A stretch of DNA of 64,000 bases from Cupriavidus pampae (lineage in GTDB: Bacteria > Pseudomonadota > Gammaproteobacteria > Burkholderiales > Burkholderiaceae): NCBI RefSeq assembly GCF_914271485.1, contig NZ_CAJZAG010000018.1, forward strand, positions 1 through 64,000, written 5' to 3'. Positions 26,944 to 35,776 of this stretch are shown here, piece after piece. The number at the start of each line of letters is the position of its first letter. Position 1 is the first letter of the stretch. The notes under the pieces are model-generated. The model made no database searches and was not told where the DNA came from. It saw nothing but the letters and a program-made list of their open reading frames with translations. Position numbers and translations under genes: made by a program.

Positions 26944-28344
26944 ATGACCCCGTCCGACACGCTTGCCGCTGCATTGCCCGTCCCCACGAACGAGCGCCGC
27001 CTGGCGATGGCCGCATTGATGTGCGCATCCATCCTGGCCTCGCTGGACACTACGATTGCCAACACTGCCTTGCCGCAGATCGCGGAGAGTCTCCGCACCA
27101 GCGAGGCTGCTGTGATCTGGGTCGCGAATGCCTATCAGATCTCGATGATCGCGATGCTGCTGCCGTTTGCCTCGCTGGGCGAGCGGGTCGGCTACAAGGC
27201 GGTCTTTGCGTGCGGCGTCGCGCTGTTCGCGCTCGCATCCGCGCTTTGTGGCGGCGCGTCAGCGTTCTGGGTGCTGATCCTCGGGCGTGCGCTACAGGGT
27301 ATTGGTGCTGCAGCGATGTCGAGTGTCGCCGCAGCAGTTGTTAGGCATATCTATCCCCCGCACATGCTTGGACGAGGGCTAGGGGCGCATGCGCTGGTGG
27401 TCGCCATCGGATTCACGCTTGGACCGGTGGTTGCCTCGGCCGTGTTGTCCGTCGCCAGCTGGCACTGGTTGTTCCTGATCAACGTGCCGCTCGCTGCGCC
27501 ATCCATCGCGCTGGCACTGCGCTACCTGCCGCGGGGCGTTCACGCGCCTCGGCCCTTCGAACCGACGCCGGCGGTGCTCTGCACGGCCTTACTTGGGCTG
27601 CTGACATTGGGGATATGCCTCCTCGAGAATGGCAACACGCCGAACATCGCGCTATCGCTTGTCGCTGTGGCGACAGTCTTGTTCTTCGTGCTCCTGCGGT
27701 TGCAGCGCGGCCATCCCGCGCCGATGCTGGCGATTGATCTGCTCGCCATGCGCTCGATCGGCTTTTCCTCGCTGACGTCGATCTGCGCATTTGCCACGCA
27801 GTCGCTAGCTCTGGTTTCGTTGCCTTTCCTCCTGCAGAGCACGCTGGGCATCACGGTGGTCCGCACGGGATTCGTGCTCGCGGCATGGCCGCTCGTCGTC
27901 GCGGTCATGGCAGCGGTAGTCTCGCCATTGAGTGACAACGGCCGGGTCTCGCTCGCGGTGCTGTGCAGCGCGGGACTGGCCATCCTCGCAATCGGCATGT
28001 GGGCGCTGGCGCTGATGCCCGCGCATGTCAGCGAAGCGGGCATTGCGCTCCGGCTGGCCCTGTGCGGCGTAGGGTTCGGGCTGTTCCAAGCGCCCAATAT
28101 GCGCGAGATTATGAGCAGCGCGCCGGCAGGGCGCAGCGGTGGTGCCAGCGGCATCATCGCCATTTCGCGGCTCATGGGCCAGACCATGGGTGCGGCGCTC
28201 GTGGCGCAGTGCTTCCACACGTGGTCGGCGGCTGGGCCGGCCATGGCCCTGTGGATCGGTGGAGCCACCGCGCTGCTGGGCGGCTGCTTCAGCGCGCTGC
28301 GGTTGCAGCGTTTCCAGCGTGTATCTGAAGTGCCAACGGCATAG
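26944..28344 (+). CDS. MFS drug/metabolite exporter, DHA2 (14-segment) family
   Basis: 466 residues from the ATG at 26944, chosen over 26914 because AAGGAGG stands 12 bases before it. Motif LDTTIANTALPQIAESL in segment 1 is the DHA2 signature; GRALQGIGAAAMSSVAAAVV and the antiporter-type GFTLGPVV in segment 5 follow. About 14 hydrophobic segments. Probably exports the LysR effector or a related toxic acid, since it is divergent from that regulator with the operator between. Confidence 0.88.
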   Translation: MTPSDTLAAALPVPTNERRLAMAALMCASILASLDTTIANTALPQIAESLRTSEAAVIWVANAYQISMIAMLLPFASLGERVGYKAVFACGVALFALASALCGGASAFWVLILGRALQGIGAAAMSSVAAAVVRHIYPPHMLGRGLGAHALVVAIGFTLGPVVASAVLSVASWHWLFLINVPLAAPSIALALRYLPRGVHAPRPFEPTPAVLCTALLGLLTLGICLLENGNTPNIALSLVAVATVLFFVLLRLQRGHPAPMLAIDLLAMRSIGFSSLTSICAFATQSLALVSLPFLLQSTLGITVVRTGFVLAAWPLVVAVMAAVVSPLSDNGRVSLAVLCSAGLAILAIGMWALALMPAHVSEAGIALRLALCGVGFGLFQAPNMREIMSSAPAGRSGGASGIIAISRLMGQTMGAALVAQCFHTWSAAGPAMALWIGGATALLGGCFSALRLQRFQRVSEVPTA

Positions 28345-28504
28345 AGTTTCCGGCAGTTCCGGGCCACACCGGCCTGCTATAGGCCGCCGGGTGGCCGGAT
28401 CGAATCGGTGAAGCGTCCGAGGTTAGCCTAGCTCAAGGAACTAGCTTAGCTGCGCAAATAGCTTATAGCTTGCTTCAAGCGCGAATAACATTTAGATGTG
28501 TTCA

Positions 28505-28625
28505 TACAACCCACTTTCGTGGGGAATACGGACGCAGATTTGCGTCTTCATAGTACGGGCATCGTTAATCCCTAACGATTTCTCTATTGCCCGCATGACC
28601 TTGGGTTACGCGGGCTTTTCTTTTT
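28505..28625 (+). ncRNA. Candidate structured small RNA with four consecutive hairpins
   Basis: Perfect stems follow one another: CCCAC/GTGGG at 28510-28523 (loop TTTC), GACGCA/TGCGTC at 28531-28546, ATCGTTA/TAACGAT at 28561-28579, and a terminator GCCCGC/GCGGGC at 28589-28615 followed by TTTTCTTTTT. No ORF of note lies in or just after it, and the next gene downstream is only a LysR fragment, so a free RNA is likelier than a riboswitch. The promoter is not clear; TTGCTT/TTAGAT (16-bp spacing) just upstream is one option. No known family recognised. Confidence 0.5.
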
Positions 28626-28700
28626 CTCGCTTGCTAACCATGAGGCGAAGTCCGAAAGCGCGCGGGGCATTGGACGCTTGACCATCGCCAGGATCCACAG

Positions 28701-28886
28701 ATGCGGGCGCTGGGAGGGCCACTGCTGTGCGCCCCCGGGATGCCTCTGCCAAAGTCAGTTCAGTCAGTGCCCAGCTCGCGAGACGCACTACTCGCCGCGC
28801 GAGGGGTCGGCATCGGGCAGGCCTACTTGCCGAGCTGGTTCTTCAATGAAGCATTGCAGACGGATACTGTGGGACCGGTCCGTTCG
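28701..28886 (+). pseudogene. Fragment of a LysR effector-binding domain
   Basis: The reading DALLAARGVGIGQAYLPSWF followed by NEALQTDTVGPV matches the closing part of LysR effector domains (G-x-G-I-x-x-L-P-x-[FW]-[LVF] then G-x-L-x-x-[VL]). No HTH part precedes it, so only a remnant remains. Identified by pattern alone. Confidence 0.35.
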
Positions 28887-29141
28887 CCGGCATCCTCAAT
28901 GAAAAAGTCAATCCAACTGATCCGGTTAGCGCGAGCGCCCTGGTCCCAGCGTCACGGCGACAGGGCCTAAGGCGTAATTAGCGACATCCACCTCATTGAA
29001 TTTGGATTAGAGCATGTCCTTACACAAACGCCATGCCGGGCATCAGCTCTTGGCCGTAGGATTCGGCCCTTGTTCCACGCCGTCTTCAATCCATCTGACA
29101 TTCATCGCTGCATGGGCGATGCAAGGCCATCGACCTGCGGG

Positions 29142-29390
29142 TCAGTCTGGATTAACCAAAAGCACGATTTCGTGGGCCGTTGACATGTCGTTGGTGTCTA
29201 AGCGAACGAGACGAGTGGCAAGAAGCTTGTGGATGCGCCACATAGGTATAACCTCGACGGCCTCCTGCGCCTGAGCGGATAGAAGTTCGCAGTAGACAGG
29301 GGATTGACTCAGGACAGAACGGACAATGCGGAGGTGAAAACCTGCTTTCAAACGACGAACAAGGCGGTGTTGTTGTCCAGACAATGACAT
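29142..29390 (-). CDS. Hypothetical protein, weak
   Basis: 82 residues with a plausible composition (FHLRIVRSVLSQSPVYCELL, then EAVEVIPMWRIHKLLATRLV), no signal peptide and no known domain. There is no clear Shine-Dalgarno before the ATG at 29390. The DNA around it is AT-richer than neighbouring genes. It could be chance; kept because no better reading exists for this stretch. Confidence 0.3.
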   Translation of the reverse strand: MSLSGQQHRLVRRLKAGFHLRIVRSVLSQSPVYCELLSAQAQEAVEVIPMWRIHKLLATRLVRLDTNDMSTAHEIVLLVNPD

Positions 29391-29840
29391 AGGGCACGAA
29401 TGACAAAGAGGGCGCCGCGTTCGCCTGTAAATTTTTTTTGTTTGCAGAGTGTCGTTCTACCTTCCTAAAAGATACCACCGCATCGTGGGGTTCCATCGCA
29501 CGGCGCGATGAGTGTCGCTACATGAAGAACTGGCGGGGGCCATTCGGACGAACCTCCATGAAGGTCTTGCAAAGGCTGACGGTCAACCGGATGCCGAACG
29601 AAACTCGATTGGAAGGTGCCGTAATGTTCGCGACCAACGTAGCAGATACTAGATGTAAAAGGGATTTAAAAGTCATTTATACCTCTCGTATGGCTACCAG
29701 CGAGAGCATTAGTACGGACGCGAGAACCGCGGTGGTCAAACTCCCTCAACTTGTCCCGCTCTTTAGAGGGGGATGCTTAAGGCATCACAAAGGATGCAAA
29801 ATGTCACTCGTCGTGCGTTGACCCCTGCGACTCTTCCCGT

Positions 29841-29872
29841 CCCCTAGGAGCCTTCTCCAGGGGCTTTTTTTT
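29841..29872 (+). terminator. Strong orphan terminator
   Basis: CCCCT-A-GGAG pairs with CTCC-A-GGGG across a CCTT loop (one bulged A), followed by C and eight Ts. Upstream, 29690-29711 contains a CTCTCG/CGAGAG hairpin and a tiny ORF (ATG at 29801, six residues). An unannotated small RNA or small peptide transcript probably ends here. Confidence 0.75.
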
Positions 29873-30039
29873 GCGCGCGCTTCCACCGCTGCGGTTCAGG
29901 GGCGGCTAGAAGGGCCTTGTGGCGTTGTTTTGGCGAGGATATCGGCTCGAACAAGGTGGCGGCCGGACACAGGAGTTGAGCGCCTCCCCGTCCACATTCG
30001 ATGCATTTCGGACGGCCCGGATTGATGGGGTTTAACGTA

Positions 30040-30130
30040 GCATCGGGCTTCGTCGATAAAGCGCGCCAGCCGAACGACGAAAATCAGAAGTTGAACACGA
30101 TTCATCCGTCCTGCGAGGCGGATTTTTTTT
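30040..30130 (+). ncRNA. Candidate small RNA module, copy A
   Basis: GGCTTCGTCG (30046-30055), GCCAGCCGA (30065-30073) and a terminator whose stem is ATCCG(T)CCT/AGGCGGAT (30104-30123) followed by eight Ts. TTCGTCG also pairs with CGACGAA at 30074-30080, giving an internal hairpin. The same three blocks in the same order recur at 33555-33621. No ORF is involved. Promoter not identified. Confidence 0.45.
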
Positions 30131-30263
30131 GTTCACCTGAAATGCGAGGGTATCGCCAGGAGGGCGTGAGTGCGTGTGCAGAGGCTAGTCGTTGGCGCTC
30201 AGACGTACGCCAGCGCCGTCGTCGGCATGCCGCTCGCAACCCGCCGACTTATCTCTCGAATGA

Positions 30264-30296
30264 CGCAAAAGATCCGCCCCGGGGGGCGGGGCGGAT
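30264..30296 (-). terminator. Minus-strand terminator
   Basis: ATCCGCCCC (30272-30280) and GGGGCGGAT (30288-30296) form a perfect 9-bp stem. On the minus strand the stem is followed by CTTTTGCG. It would end a transcript coming from the DUF3597 gene side. The T tract is short, so efficiency is uncertain. Confidence 0.5.
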
Positions 30297-30802
30297 AACA
30301 GGAACCTACATTCTTATTCGTCGTGGGCCCTGGCGCACCGCACGGCGAAGTAAATAGTAGAGGGGATCGCAAGACGCGAATCTGTCCAAAATAGCAGGGG
30401 TTCGGACACCAGTAGTTTCCGCTAGCGGCGAACGCGCCTGACCCATCCGCATTGCTTGCGATGTCATCACCTTCCTCCAATCGCGGTGCCTCGACCACGC
30501 GGGTGGGCAAACACACGGCAGAACTGTTTCCCGTTTCGCTACTTGCTTGCATGCTCTTCTTGTTGGAGGCGAAGCAAGCCGCGCTCGATGCCGCTACTCT
30601 CGCACTCCTCAGAAAAACCTGCGGCGAAGTCTCGCCTACGTGCTTGACGCCCTCGACTTCCCACGCATAGAAGTCGATGCCACTATTTGATTTGATGGAC
30701 GCGTCATGCTGGGCGAAAGGTGGTGCTGGCAGGACAGTATCGACTTGAGTTCCACTGGTATGGCGCGAATGGCCCATCTGGCACGCGAACTCTGGGCGTC
30801 AA

Positions 30803-31288
30803 TTATTCCGTCAGTCCTTTCGGTAGTTTGCCGCCGTTTCTTGCCAACTCCTGCATCACGCGCTTGTGTAGCCAGGTGTTCATGGCGGCGGAGTCGTTCG
30901 TGTCACCCGAGTAATTCAGTTCCTTCGCCAGCGCTTTACGATGCTCAAGGCTGCTATCAATACCGAGTGCCTTGAGTGTATCGACGATCGACGTGCGCCA
31001 GTTAAGCGTCTCCCCGGCTTCCTTCACAGCGCTGTCCATCACGCCTTCGACGTCCACTTGCGCTAGCGCGGTCGGCAAGGGCGCGCCTGAAGCTCCCGAC
31101 GCTGCGCCTGTCGTTGGCTGTGCTTCGGCAGCCTTACTGCCGAGGGCAGGCTGGCCGCCTGAGGTTGTGCCGGAGAGAGGCGCGCCGGTGTCGCCAGCTG
31201 GCGCGCCCGTTGCCACTCCCGTAGTGGCTTGCGCCTGCTGGTCGCCGCGGTGCAATAGCTTATTAAGAATATCCTTGAAAATACTCAT
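30803..31288 (-). CDS. DUF3597 domain protein
   Basis: 161 residues. Starts MSIFKDILNKLLHR, then a low-complexity Gly/Ala/Thr/Ser linker (about 20-70), then the compact DUF3597 domain: AQVDVEGVMDSAVKEAGE, LNWRTSIVDTLKALGIDSS, ELNYSGD and the end GGKLPKGLTE. Proteobacterial DUF3597 proteins have no known function; the C-terminal NxxLxxxVMxxLxxNGGKxPxxL motif is conserved. Cytoplasmic, no signal. It stands alone. Confidence 0.85.
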   Translation of the reverse strand: MSIFKDILNKLLHRGDQQAQATTGVATGAPAGDTGAPLSGTTSGGQPALGSKAAEAQPTTGAASGASGAPLPTALAQVDVEGVMDSAVKEAGETLNWRTSIVDTLKALGIDSSLEHRKALAKELNYSGDTNDSAAMNTWLHKRVMQELARNGGKLPKGLTE

Positions 31289-31715
31289 GGCCTATCTCCT
31301 TTAATTTGAAAGGCGTGTCAATCGCCGCAAGTTTCGTTCCGGTCAGCGCCCTCGAGGCACAAGCGCTGGGAGGGGCCATAGCGCCCGTGGGCCTGACGTA
31401 TTCACTTGGCACAATGCAAGACCGGATATCCGAGGGTTTTGTTCTGCCTGTGTGTCAAAAGGAATCGCGCTGGCAATTGCTGCGTCTCGCACGTCTGCCC
31501 CGCGCGTCCCCTTACGACTTCACCGGGCACCGCCTGGCGTCGATTCTCGACGGCTCGACGACACTAAGCGCGCCCTGCAAGAGCCCATAAGGCTCCATTC
31601 TCAACTGGCCAAGGTAGCCTTCCGGTCGATCGGGCTAAGGTCAATGGCGCTTGAACAACTGGCAATGATTGGATGAGGCGAGAGCAAGGCCGCCGCTCAA
31701 AAATAACGACATTGG
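31289..31715. other. Intergenic, no gene seen
   Basis: Upstream of DUF3597 and downstream of the DUF4142 gene, both on the minus strand. No frame has protein-like sequence; no terminator with a clear T tract was found. Confidence 0.4.
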
Positions 31716-32270
31716 TCATTGGCCCATGCCAACCTCGCGCGCGAGCTTGTGCGCCATCCCGAGATGATGCGTGACGGTCGGTAGCGTCTTCTTTGCGAAG
31801 GCACTGATCCTGTCGTTCTTGGCATTGTCGGAAGCCTTCCGGAACATCGCAACAGCATCCTGATGCCCATCGATGCCTACATTCTGCACATAGGCCTTGT
31901 CAAACGCGGCGCCATTCAGCCGCTCCAATTGGTTGATCTCTTGCATCTTCTCGGCAGACGGCGACGCGGGGAGCTTGACACCGACCTGCTGCGCCAGAAG
32001 CATTAAATCCTTATCTGCGGCCTCGTGATCTCTAATCATTTGCGAGGCGAACGTCTTGACTGCCAAAGTGGAAGCTTTGCTCAGCGCAACCTTGCTCGCT
32101 TCGATCTCATATGCGCCCGCTTCCGCAGCCTTGCGCATGAAGATCACATCGCTGTCAGCGGGGCGCACGACTTGAGGCGAATCGGTCAGCGGCGCAGCTT
32201 GTATCGCTGGACTGAAGAAGAGGACCAGCGTCACGATCATTGAGCTCAAGCCGTGTTTTGTGGATGACAT
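31716..32270 (-). CDS. DUF4142 periplasmic protein
   Basis: 184 residues. Signal peptide ends at PAIQAA. The mature part is a ferritin-like four-helix bundle: VIFMRKAAEAGAYEIEASKV, KTFASQMIRDHEAADKDL and DKAYVQNVGIDGHQDAVAMF, with regularly spaced His, Glu and Asp. DUF4142 proteins are stress-associated and often lie by general-stress genes; none is assigned a reaction. ATG at 32270 preferred (GAGGTGG six bases before); ATG at 32282 is the alternative. Confidence 0.85.
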   Translation of the reverse strand: MSSTKHGLSSMIVTLVLFFSPAIQAAPLTDSPQVVRPADSDVIFMRKAAEAGAYEIEASKVALSKASTLAVKTFASQMIRDHEAADKDLMLLAQQVGVKLPASPSAEKMQEINQLERLNGAAFDKAYVQNVGIDGHQDAVAMFRKASDNAKNDRISAFAKKTLPTVTHHLGMAHKLAREVGMGQ

Positions 32271-32430
32271 AGGCCACCTCATCGAGTTTGGTTAAACGAC
32301 GTCCATATGTATACGCCATGCCGGGTATCCGGGTGCCAGTCAGCACGCAATGAAGGCGACATGTCCGGGGCTTGAGCCAGGCGAAATGGTTGACCCCAGA
32401 CAGGAGACCGAGAGAACGTGAGGGCGCGTA

Positions 32431-32667
32431 TCAATCGTCGTCTCTGCGTCGTCTATCCTGCGGCTGAGGCCTAGGATTCGGAGTGTCCGCGACCTGATCA
32501 TGTGCCGTTAGGTCGCTGCCCTCGCCAAGCTTGTCCGCACGGCGGGGCCGGTCGCTTCGTCCGCGCGAAGGACCCGTTCCTCCTATATCGGGCTTCCATC
32601 CCGGCCAGGGACTGTACTCATCCTTGCGGGCGTCTGGCATGTCATTAGGCCTGCGTTTATTTGTCAT
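32431..32667 (-). CDS. Small charged hypothetical protein
   Basis: 78 residues from the ATG at 32667 (or 83 from 32682). Very hydrophilic and likely disordered: NKRRPNDMPDARKDEYSPWP, then DRPRRADKLGEGSDL and a closing RRRRDDD. No domain recognised. Similar short, charged proteins accompany stress genes in Burkholderiales. Codon bias is consistent with a gene, but no homology is known to me. Confidence 0.45.
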   Translation of the reverse strand: MTNKRRPNDMPDARKDEYSPWPGWKPDIGGTGPSRGRSDRPRRADKLGEGSDLTAHDQVADTPNPRPQPQDRRRRDDD

Positions 32668-33097
32668 AGTTGACTTCGTCATCCTGAAGCTGAGAGCGCT
32701 TCACCCTTTCGCGGCGAGCTGCCGAATAGCACCATTTTTTTGCAAGCACCACCGTAGCCGGGGGGGCGGGCGCAAAATTTACCGAGTACCACGCGTCGGA
32801 CGAGCATCCTCGCAGCCCCACCCGGGTGAAGCACAGCCGATCTCATCCCAGCATTTCGTGCTCGGATGTGGCGTTCGGTGCGGGCCATGCAGCGAGCCAG
32901 GCGGATCAATAGCTGCTATCCGCCACTTGCTTGCTGGAACGAGACCGAAAACCGGAAAGTAGGTTGAATGCGCAGTTCCCTAGGCCTAGCATGGTTAGAC
33001 GTGTGGCATTAGTCCGACCCCCATTGAGTCCGCCCCGGGATCTCGTTGGGAAATGATGCGACGCAATGGGCCAGCCTTCGGGCTGGCTTTTCTTTAC
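32668..33097. other. Intergenic with a UUCG-capped terminator
   Basis: No gene is supported. Plus-strand terminator at 33070-33095: GCCAGCC-TTCG-GGCTGGC followed by TTTTCTTT. It lies downstream of nothing annotated on the plus strand, so it may end an unrecognised short transcript from about 32950. Confidence 0.55.
33070..33095 (+). terminator. Orphan terminator with UUCG tetraloop
   Basis: Perfect 7-bp stem GCCAGCC/GGCTGGC closed by TTCG and followed by TTTTCTTT. Very stable. It also faces the 3' end of the small minus-strand gene at 33098-33358. Confidence 0.8.
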
Positions 33098-33358
33098 CTA
33101 CGCCGCCACAGGGGGAGTGCGACGCACGCGGAGGAGGGTGCCCACGGGGGCCGCTGCTTTCGGCATGTTGCCCGGCGCATTACGCTTCCAATCTCTCTGG
33201 TCACGAGCGGTGCTGAATTGGTGAGCCATCCCCATCGCGGCACCTGGGGAAATAGGATCGCTCGCCGGGAATGTCATCTCCAAAGAGGCATCCAAAGCGG
33301 CTTGGTAGCTGTTCCCGTCATCCGGGCATTGTTCAATTACGGCAATGGATTTGGGCAT
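33098..33358 (-). CDS. Small protein with ALDxSLExTFPASDP motif
   Basis: 86 residues from the ATG at 33358 (MPKSIAVIEQCPDDGNSYQA). The central ALDASLEMTFPASDPISPG matches the widespread short motif (D-E-A-L-E-E-S-F-P-A-S-D-P) of tiny proteobacterial proteins of unknown role. The rest is Pro/Ala/Arg-rich and probably disordered. A longer open frame upstream has no homology. Conserved motif makes a real gene likely. Confidence 0.6.
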   Translation of the reverse strand: MPKSIAVIEQCPDDGNSYQAALDASLEMTFPASDPISPGAAMGMAHQFSTARDQRDWKRNAPGNMPKAAAPVGTLLRVRRTPPVAA

Positions 33359-33549
33359 GGTTCGTCCGGAGCTTTTTGGTGGAGTGTTCGAGACAGAGTG
33401 CCATGCTTGCCCGCTGGCGTCAGTACGGCACCGGACCGAACCGGTAGGGACCGCGCGACCAACGTGTGATTCACCCAAGGTGTGGTCAGTAATTCTGGGT
33501 CCAAATATGAGGTTTTTTGGACAAACCGCGCTTGGACAATTCCACATAC

Positions 33550-33621
33550 CATTAGGCTTCGTCGTAGGCGAAAGCCAGCCGACGTACCTGTTTATCCGTC
33601 CCTCACAGGACGGATTTTTTT
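33550..33621 (+). ncRNA. Candidate small RNA module, copy B
   Basis: GGCTTCGTCG (33555-33564), GCCAGCCGA (33574-33582) and a perfect terminator ATCCGTCC/GGACGGAT (33594-33615, loop CTCACA) followed by seven Ts. Same three blocks and order as the module at 30040-30130, with a shorter middle. No ORF. A TTGGAC box at 33532-33537 could be a -35 element. Confidence 0.45.
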
Positions 33622-34184
33622 GGGGTTTGGAAGCTCGCACGGACGCCTGATTGCATAGCGCCGCGCGCCTACGTGGTGTCGGTCAGGCAATTCTTCCTCT
33701 GCTGTGCACTATCGCGGAAACTGCCATGACGGATCTCCACTGCATGGCGCAGAAATCGTGAGCCTTTCCACCACGATCCACAGGTTGGCTACGCGGGCCG
33801 TCACGCTACGCAAACGCTTCTCATCCGGATCCCGCAGCATCAGTGCAAGAAGGCGAGAGCAGCCTTTCCTCTGCGCAGAGCGTCTTCACCGCGGCAGACT
33901 GTCTGTCCGAGGATGATCGCGAGATTTGGGCTCGCCCACATCCCACTCGGGTTGCAATTTGCTTGGACGAAAGCACCGGCAATTCCTTCGTGAAATTGTC
34001 GTGCGGAAGAGCGGCCCCTTTGCGTCGACAAAATGCTGACGACGCACGCATCATGAATCCCTCACGCGGTTTCCTAAGGCCCCGGGGCTACAAGAGGCAT
34101 GCCTCGGCCACGTCCCCGGAGATCTGTTCCCGGGGGCACGGATATTGCGGATGACTACTCGAAGCATGTAACAAGGAGAACACC
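33622..34184. other. Intergenic, no firm gene
   Basis: A plus-strand GTG reading from 33843 is open for 103 codons with fair codon bias but has no Shine-Dalgarno and no recognisable domain. Otherwise a GAGGCATGCCTC palindrome near 34096 and the AACAAGGAG site of the BON gene. Confidence 0.4.
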
Positions 34185-34820
34185 ATGTTCGAATTCCTGA
34201 GAAAACTCATCGCTAACGAACCACGCAATGAGCCCAGCTATACGCGCGATGAAAAAATTCCCGACAGCGGTACACACAGAAAACTAACCGAAGACCCCGC
34301 TCAGCAGCCCGAGCAGCGAGCGACGGACGTACCGCTTCTGGATGATCCACAGGAGCGTAAGGAACGGCAGCATGCTGAGGAGCCAAGATATGGGGGTATG
34401 GGATACTTCGGAAATAGTGATAGTGGCGGTCAGTCATTCAATGGCGCGCAGCGGCTGAATCCTGGCGACCCTGGTTTTCGGGCGCATCCCACGCGGGAAG
34501 TGCATTCCCCTCGCATTGGCATGGCCGCTCGTATGCCGAAAAACTACGTACGGACCGATGAGCGCGTCTTGGGCGACGTATGCGAGAGGCTGGCAATGCA
34601 TCCTGAGATCGACGTATCCGACGTGACCGTGCACATAGAGGCCGGCGTCATCAGACTCGGGGGCACAGTTGAAGATCGTTATGAGCGTCGTCTAGTCGAG
34701 GAAATTACCGAAGGTGTCATGGGCGTGCGCGATATCGAGAATGGTGTTCGCGTCCGCGACCGCTGCCAGAACGAGGGCTTCGAGGGCGTGTCGCCGGAGC
34801 GAACGCTGAATCTCAGCTGA
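34185..34820 (+). CDS. BON-domain protein
   Basis: 211 residues preceded by AACAAGGAGAACACC. The N-terminal two thirds is hydrophilic, with GGMGYFGNSDSGGQSF and Arg/Pro-rich linkers. The BON domain is at about 125-195: DERVLGDVCERLAMHPEIDV, VTVHIEAGVIRLGGTVEDRY and VMGVRDIENGVRV. BON domains usually bind phospholipid or mark osmotic/envelope stress proteins. No signal peptide, so this is a cytoplasmic form. Single-gene unit. Confidence 0.85.
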   Translation: MFEFLRKLIANEPRNEPSYTRDEKIPDSGTHRKLTEDPAQQPEQRATDVPLLDDPQERKERQHAEEPRYGGMGYFGNSDSGGQSFNGAQRLNPGDPGFRAHPTREVHSPRIGMAARMPKNYVRTDERVLGDVCERLAMHPEIDVSDVTVHIEAGVIRLGGTVEDRYERRLVEEITEGVMGVRDIENGVRVRDRCQNEGFEGVSPERTLNLS

Positions 34821-35204
34821 TCACGTGGAGCTGCGGAGTCTCGCCGGCACTTTCAACTTTGGCGTAGGCGACGCTACGGGTATTCGCTGAACTTGCACTA
34901 TTTGCTCGGCACTCAACGCCGCGACGTTAAAGCGTCAGGCGGCCAGCGTGCCCTCCAATGATTAGCGCCGCTTTACGAGATCAAGTCAGCAGGGCTTCCG
35001 CACCCGAAGTCGTCGTCAACGATGAGGTCCGCGCGTGTGAAGGTTGGTACGTCACCGGACCGACTCGGTGTGGGCCTGTCGCACAGAGTGAGGCCACGGG
35101 AGCGTGCGAACAGTGAGTCGCACAACTCCGTCTGATGCTGAGGGGCTAGCCCACAGTTCATGGCCATAGAGGCTTGGTTTCCATTGATAAAGAGGAAGTC
35201 AGTC
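34821..35204. other. Intergenic, no gene seen
   Basis: 384 bases between the BON gene and a small hypothetical gene. An open minus-strand frame here has no protein-like pattern. No terminator with a T tract. Confidence 0.4.
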
Positions 35205-35459
35205 ATGTCGAAAAAGGTGCTTACCGTAGAACAAATTCTTTCCGAGATCGTCAAGCGAATGCAGAAGGATCAACCGCCTGATGAACTGGCCGAGGCGGTC
35301 GTGCTGTCGATGCCAATAATCCACCCATTGGACGTAAAAGGACGCAATTGGGACATCGCCGAGACGAGGAAGGACACTGCTCATAACAGTCATGTCCGCC
35401 GCGTTGTGGAGGAGGCAAGGTTCGAGTTCTATCTGTCAAGGCCGCTCGCCACGAGTTGA
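35205..35459 (+). CDS. Small hypothetical protein
   Basis: 84 residues from the ATG at 35205, with AAGAGGAAGTCAGTC before it. Reads SKKVLTVEQILSEIVKRMQK then EAVVLSMPIIHPLDVKGRNW and ends VVEEARFEFYLSRPL. Soluble, alpha-helical start, conserved-looking NWDIAETRKD segment. No family recognised. Confidence 0.5.
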   Translation: MSKKVLTVEQILSEIVKRMQKDQPPDELAEAVVLSMPIIHPLDVKGRNWDIAETRKDTAHNSHVRRVVEEARFEFYLSRPLATS

Positions 35460-35776
35460 GACCTAGTGCGCGGCGCCCATTAGCTACGCTGTCGATGGAC
35501 AGCTGCACGTCATCTCTTCCCGCGTTAGCCTCGCATCTCGCAGCGCACCTTGGCTTAGGTCGAAATCCACGCTACGTGGATCAAGGTTTCCCTCTACGCT
35601 CCGTGTAGGATTCGTTCAATGCAACGATCAAGCTCAAACACCCAACCGCTCGGTTCTTTGGGTTGCCGAGCGCCAGGTGCAAACTTCGCAGCAATAGGAC
35701 GGCTCACGTTCCAGTCGCGCAACGGGCGATCGATCGCCTCGGTGTGGTCATTCTGATGCGCGCATGCATTCTTATT
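35460..35776. other. Intergenic with a short hairpin
   Basis: ATCCACG-CTA-CGTGGAT forms a perfect 7-bp hairpin at 35565-35581, without a T tract. No gene is seen. Confidence 0.4.

Larger units (their letters stand above)
28345..30802. other. Gene-poor stretch with several orphan terminators
   Basis: About 2.4 kb between the MFS gene and the DUF3597 gene. It contains a four-hairpin RNA candidate (28505-28625), a LysR fragment (28701-28886), one weak ORF (29142-29390), a strong terminator at 29841, an sRNA-like module (30040-30130) and a minus-strand terminator at 30264. An open minus frame at 30199-30777 crosses that last terminator and has no recognisable content. Confidence 0.6.

Noticed and set aside
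30199..30777. 192-codon open frame on the minus strand
   Set aside because: It crosses a perfect terminator stem (30272-30296), lacks a Shine-Dalgarno and has no recognisable domain.
33843..34154. 103-codon plus-strand frame from a GTG
   Set aside because: Fair codon bias but no ribosome site, no homology and a low-complexity second half; not enough support.
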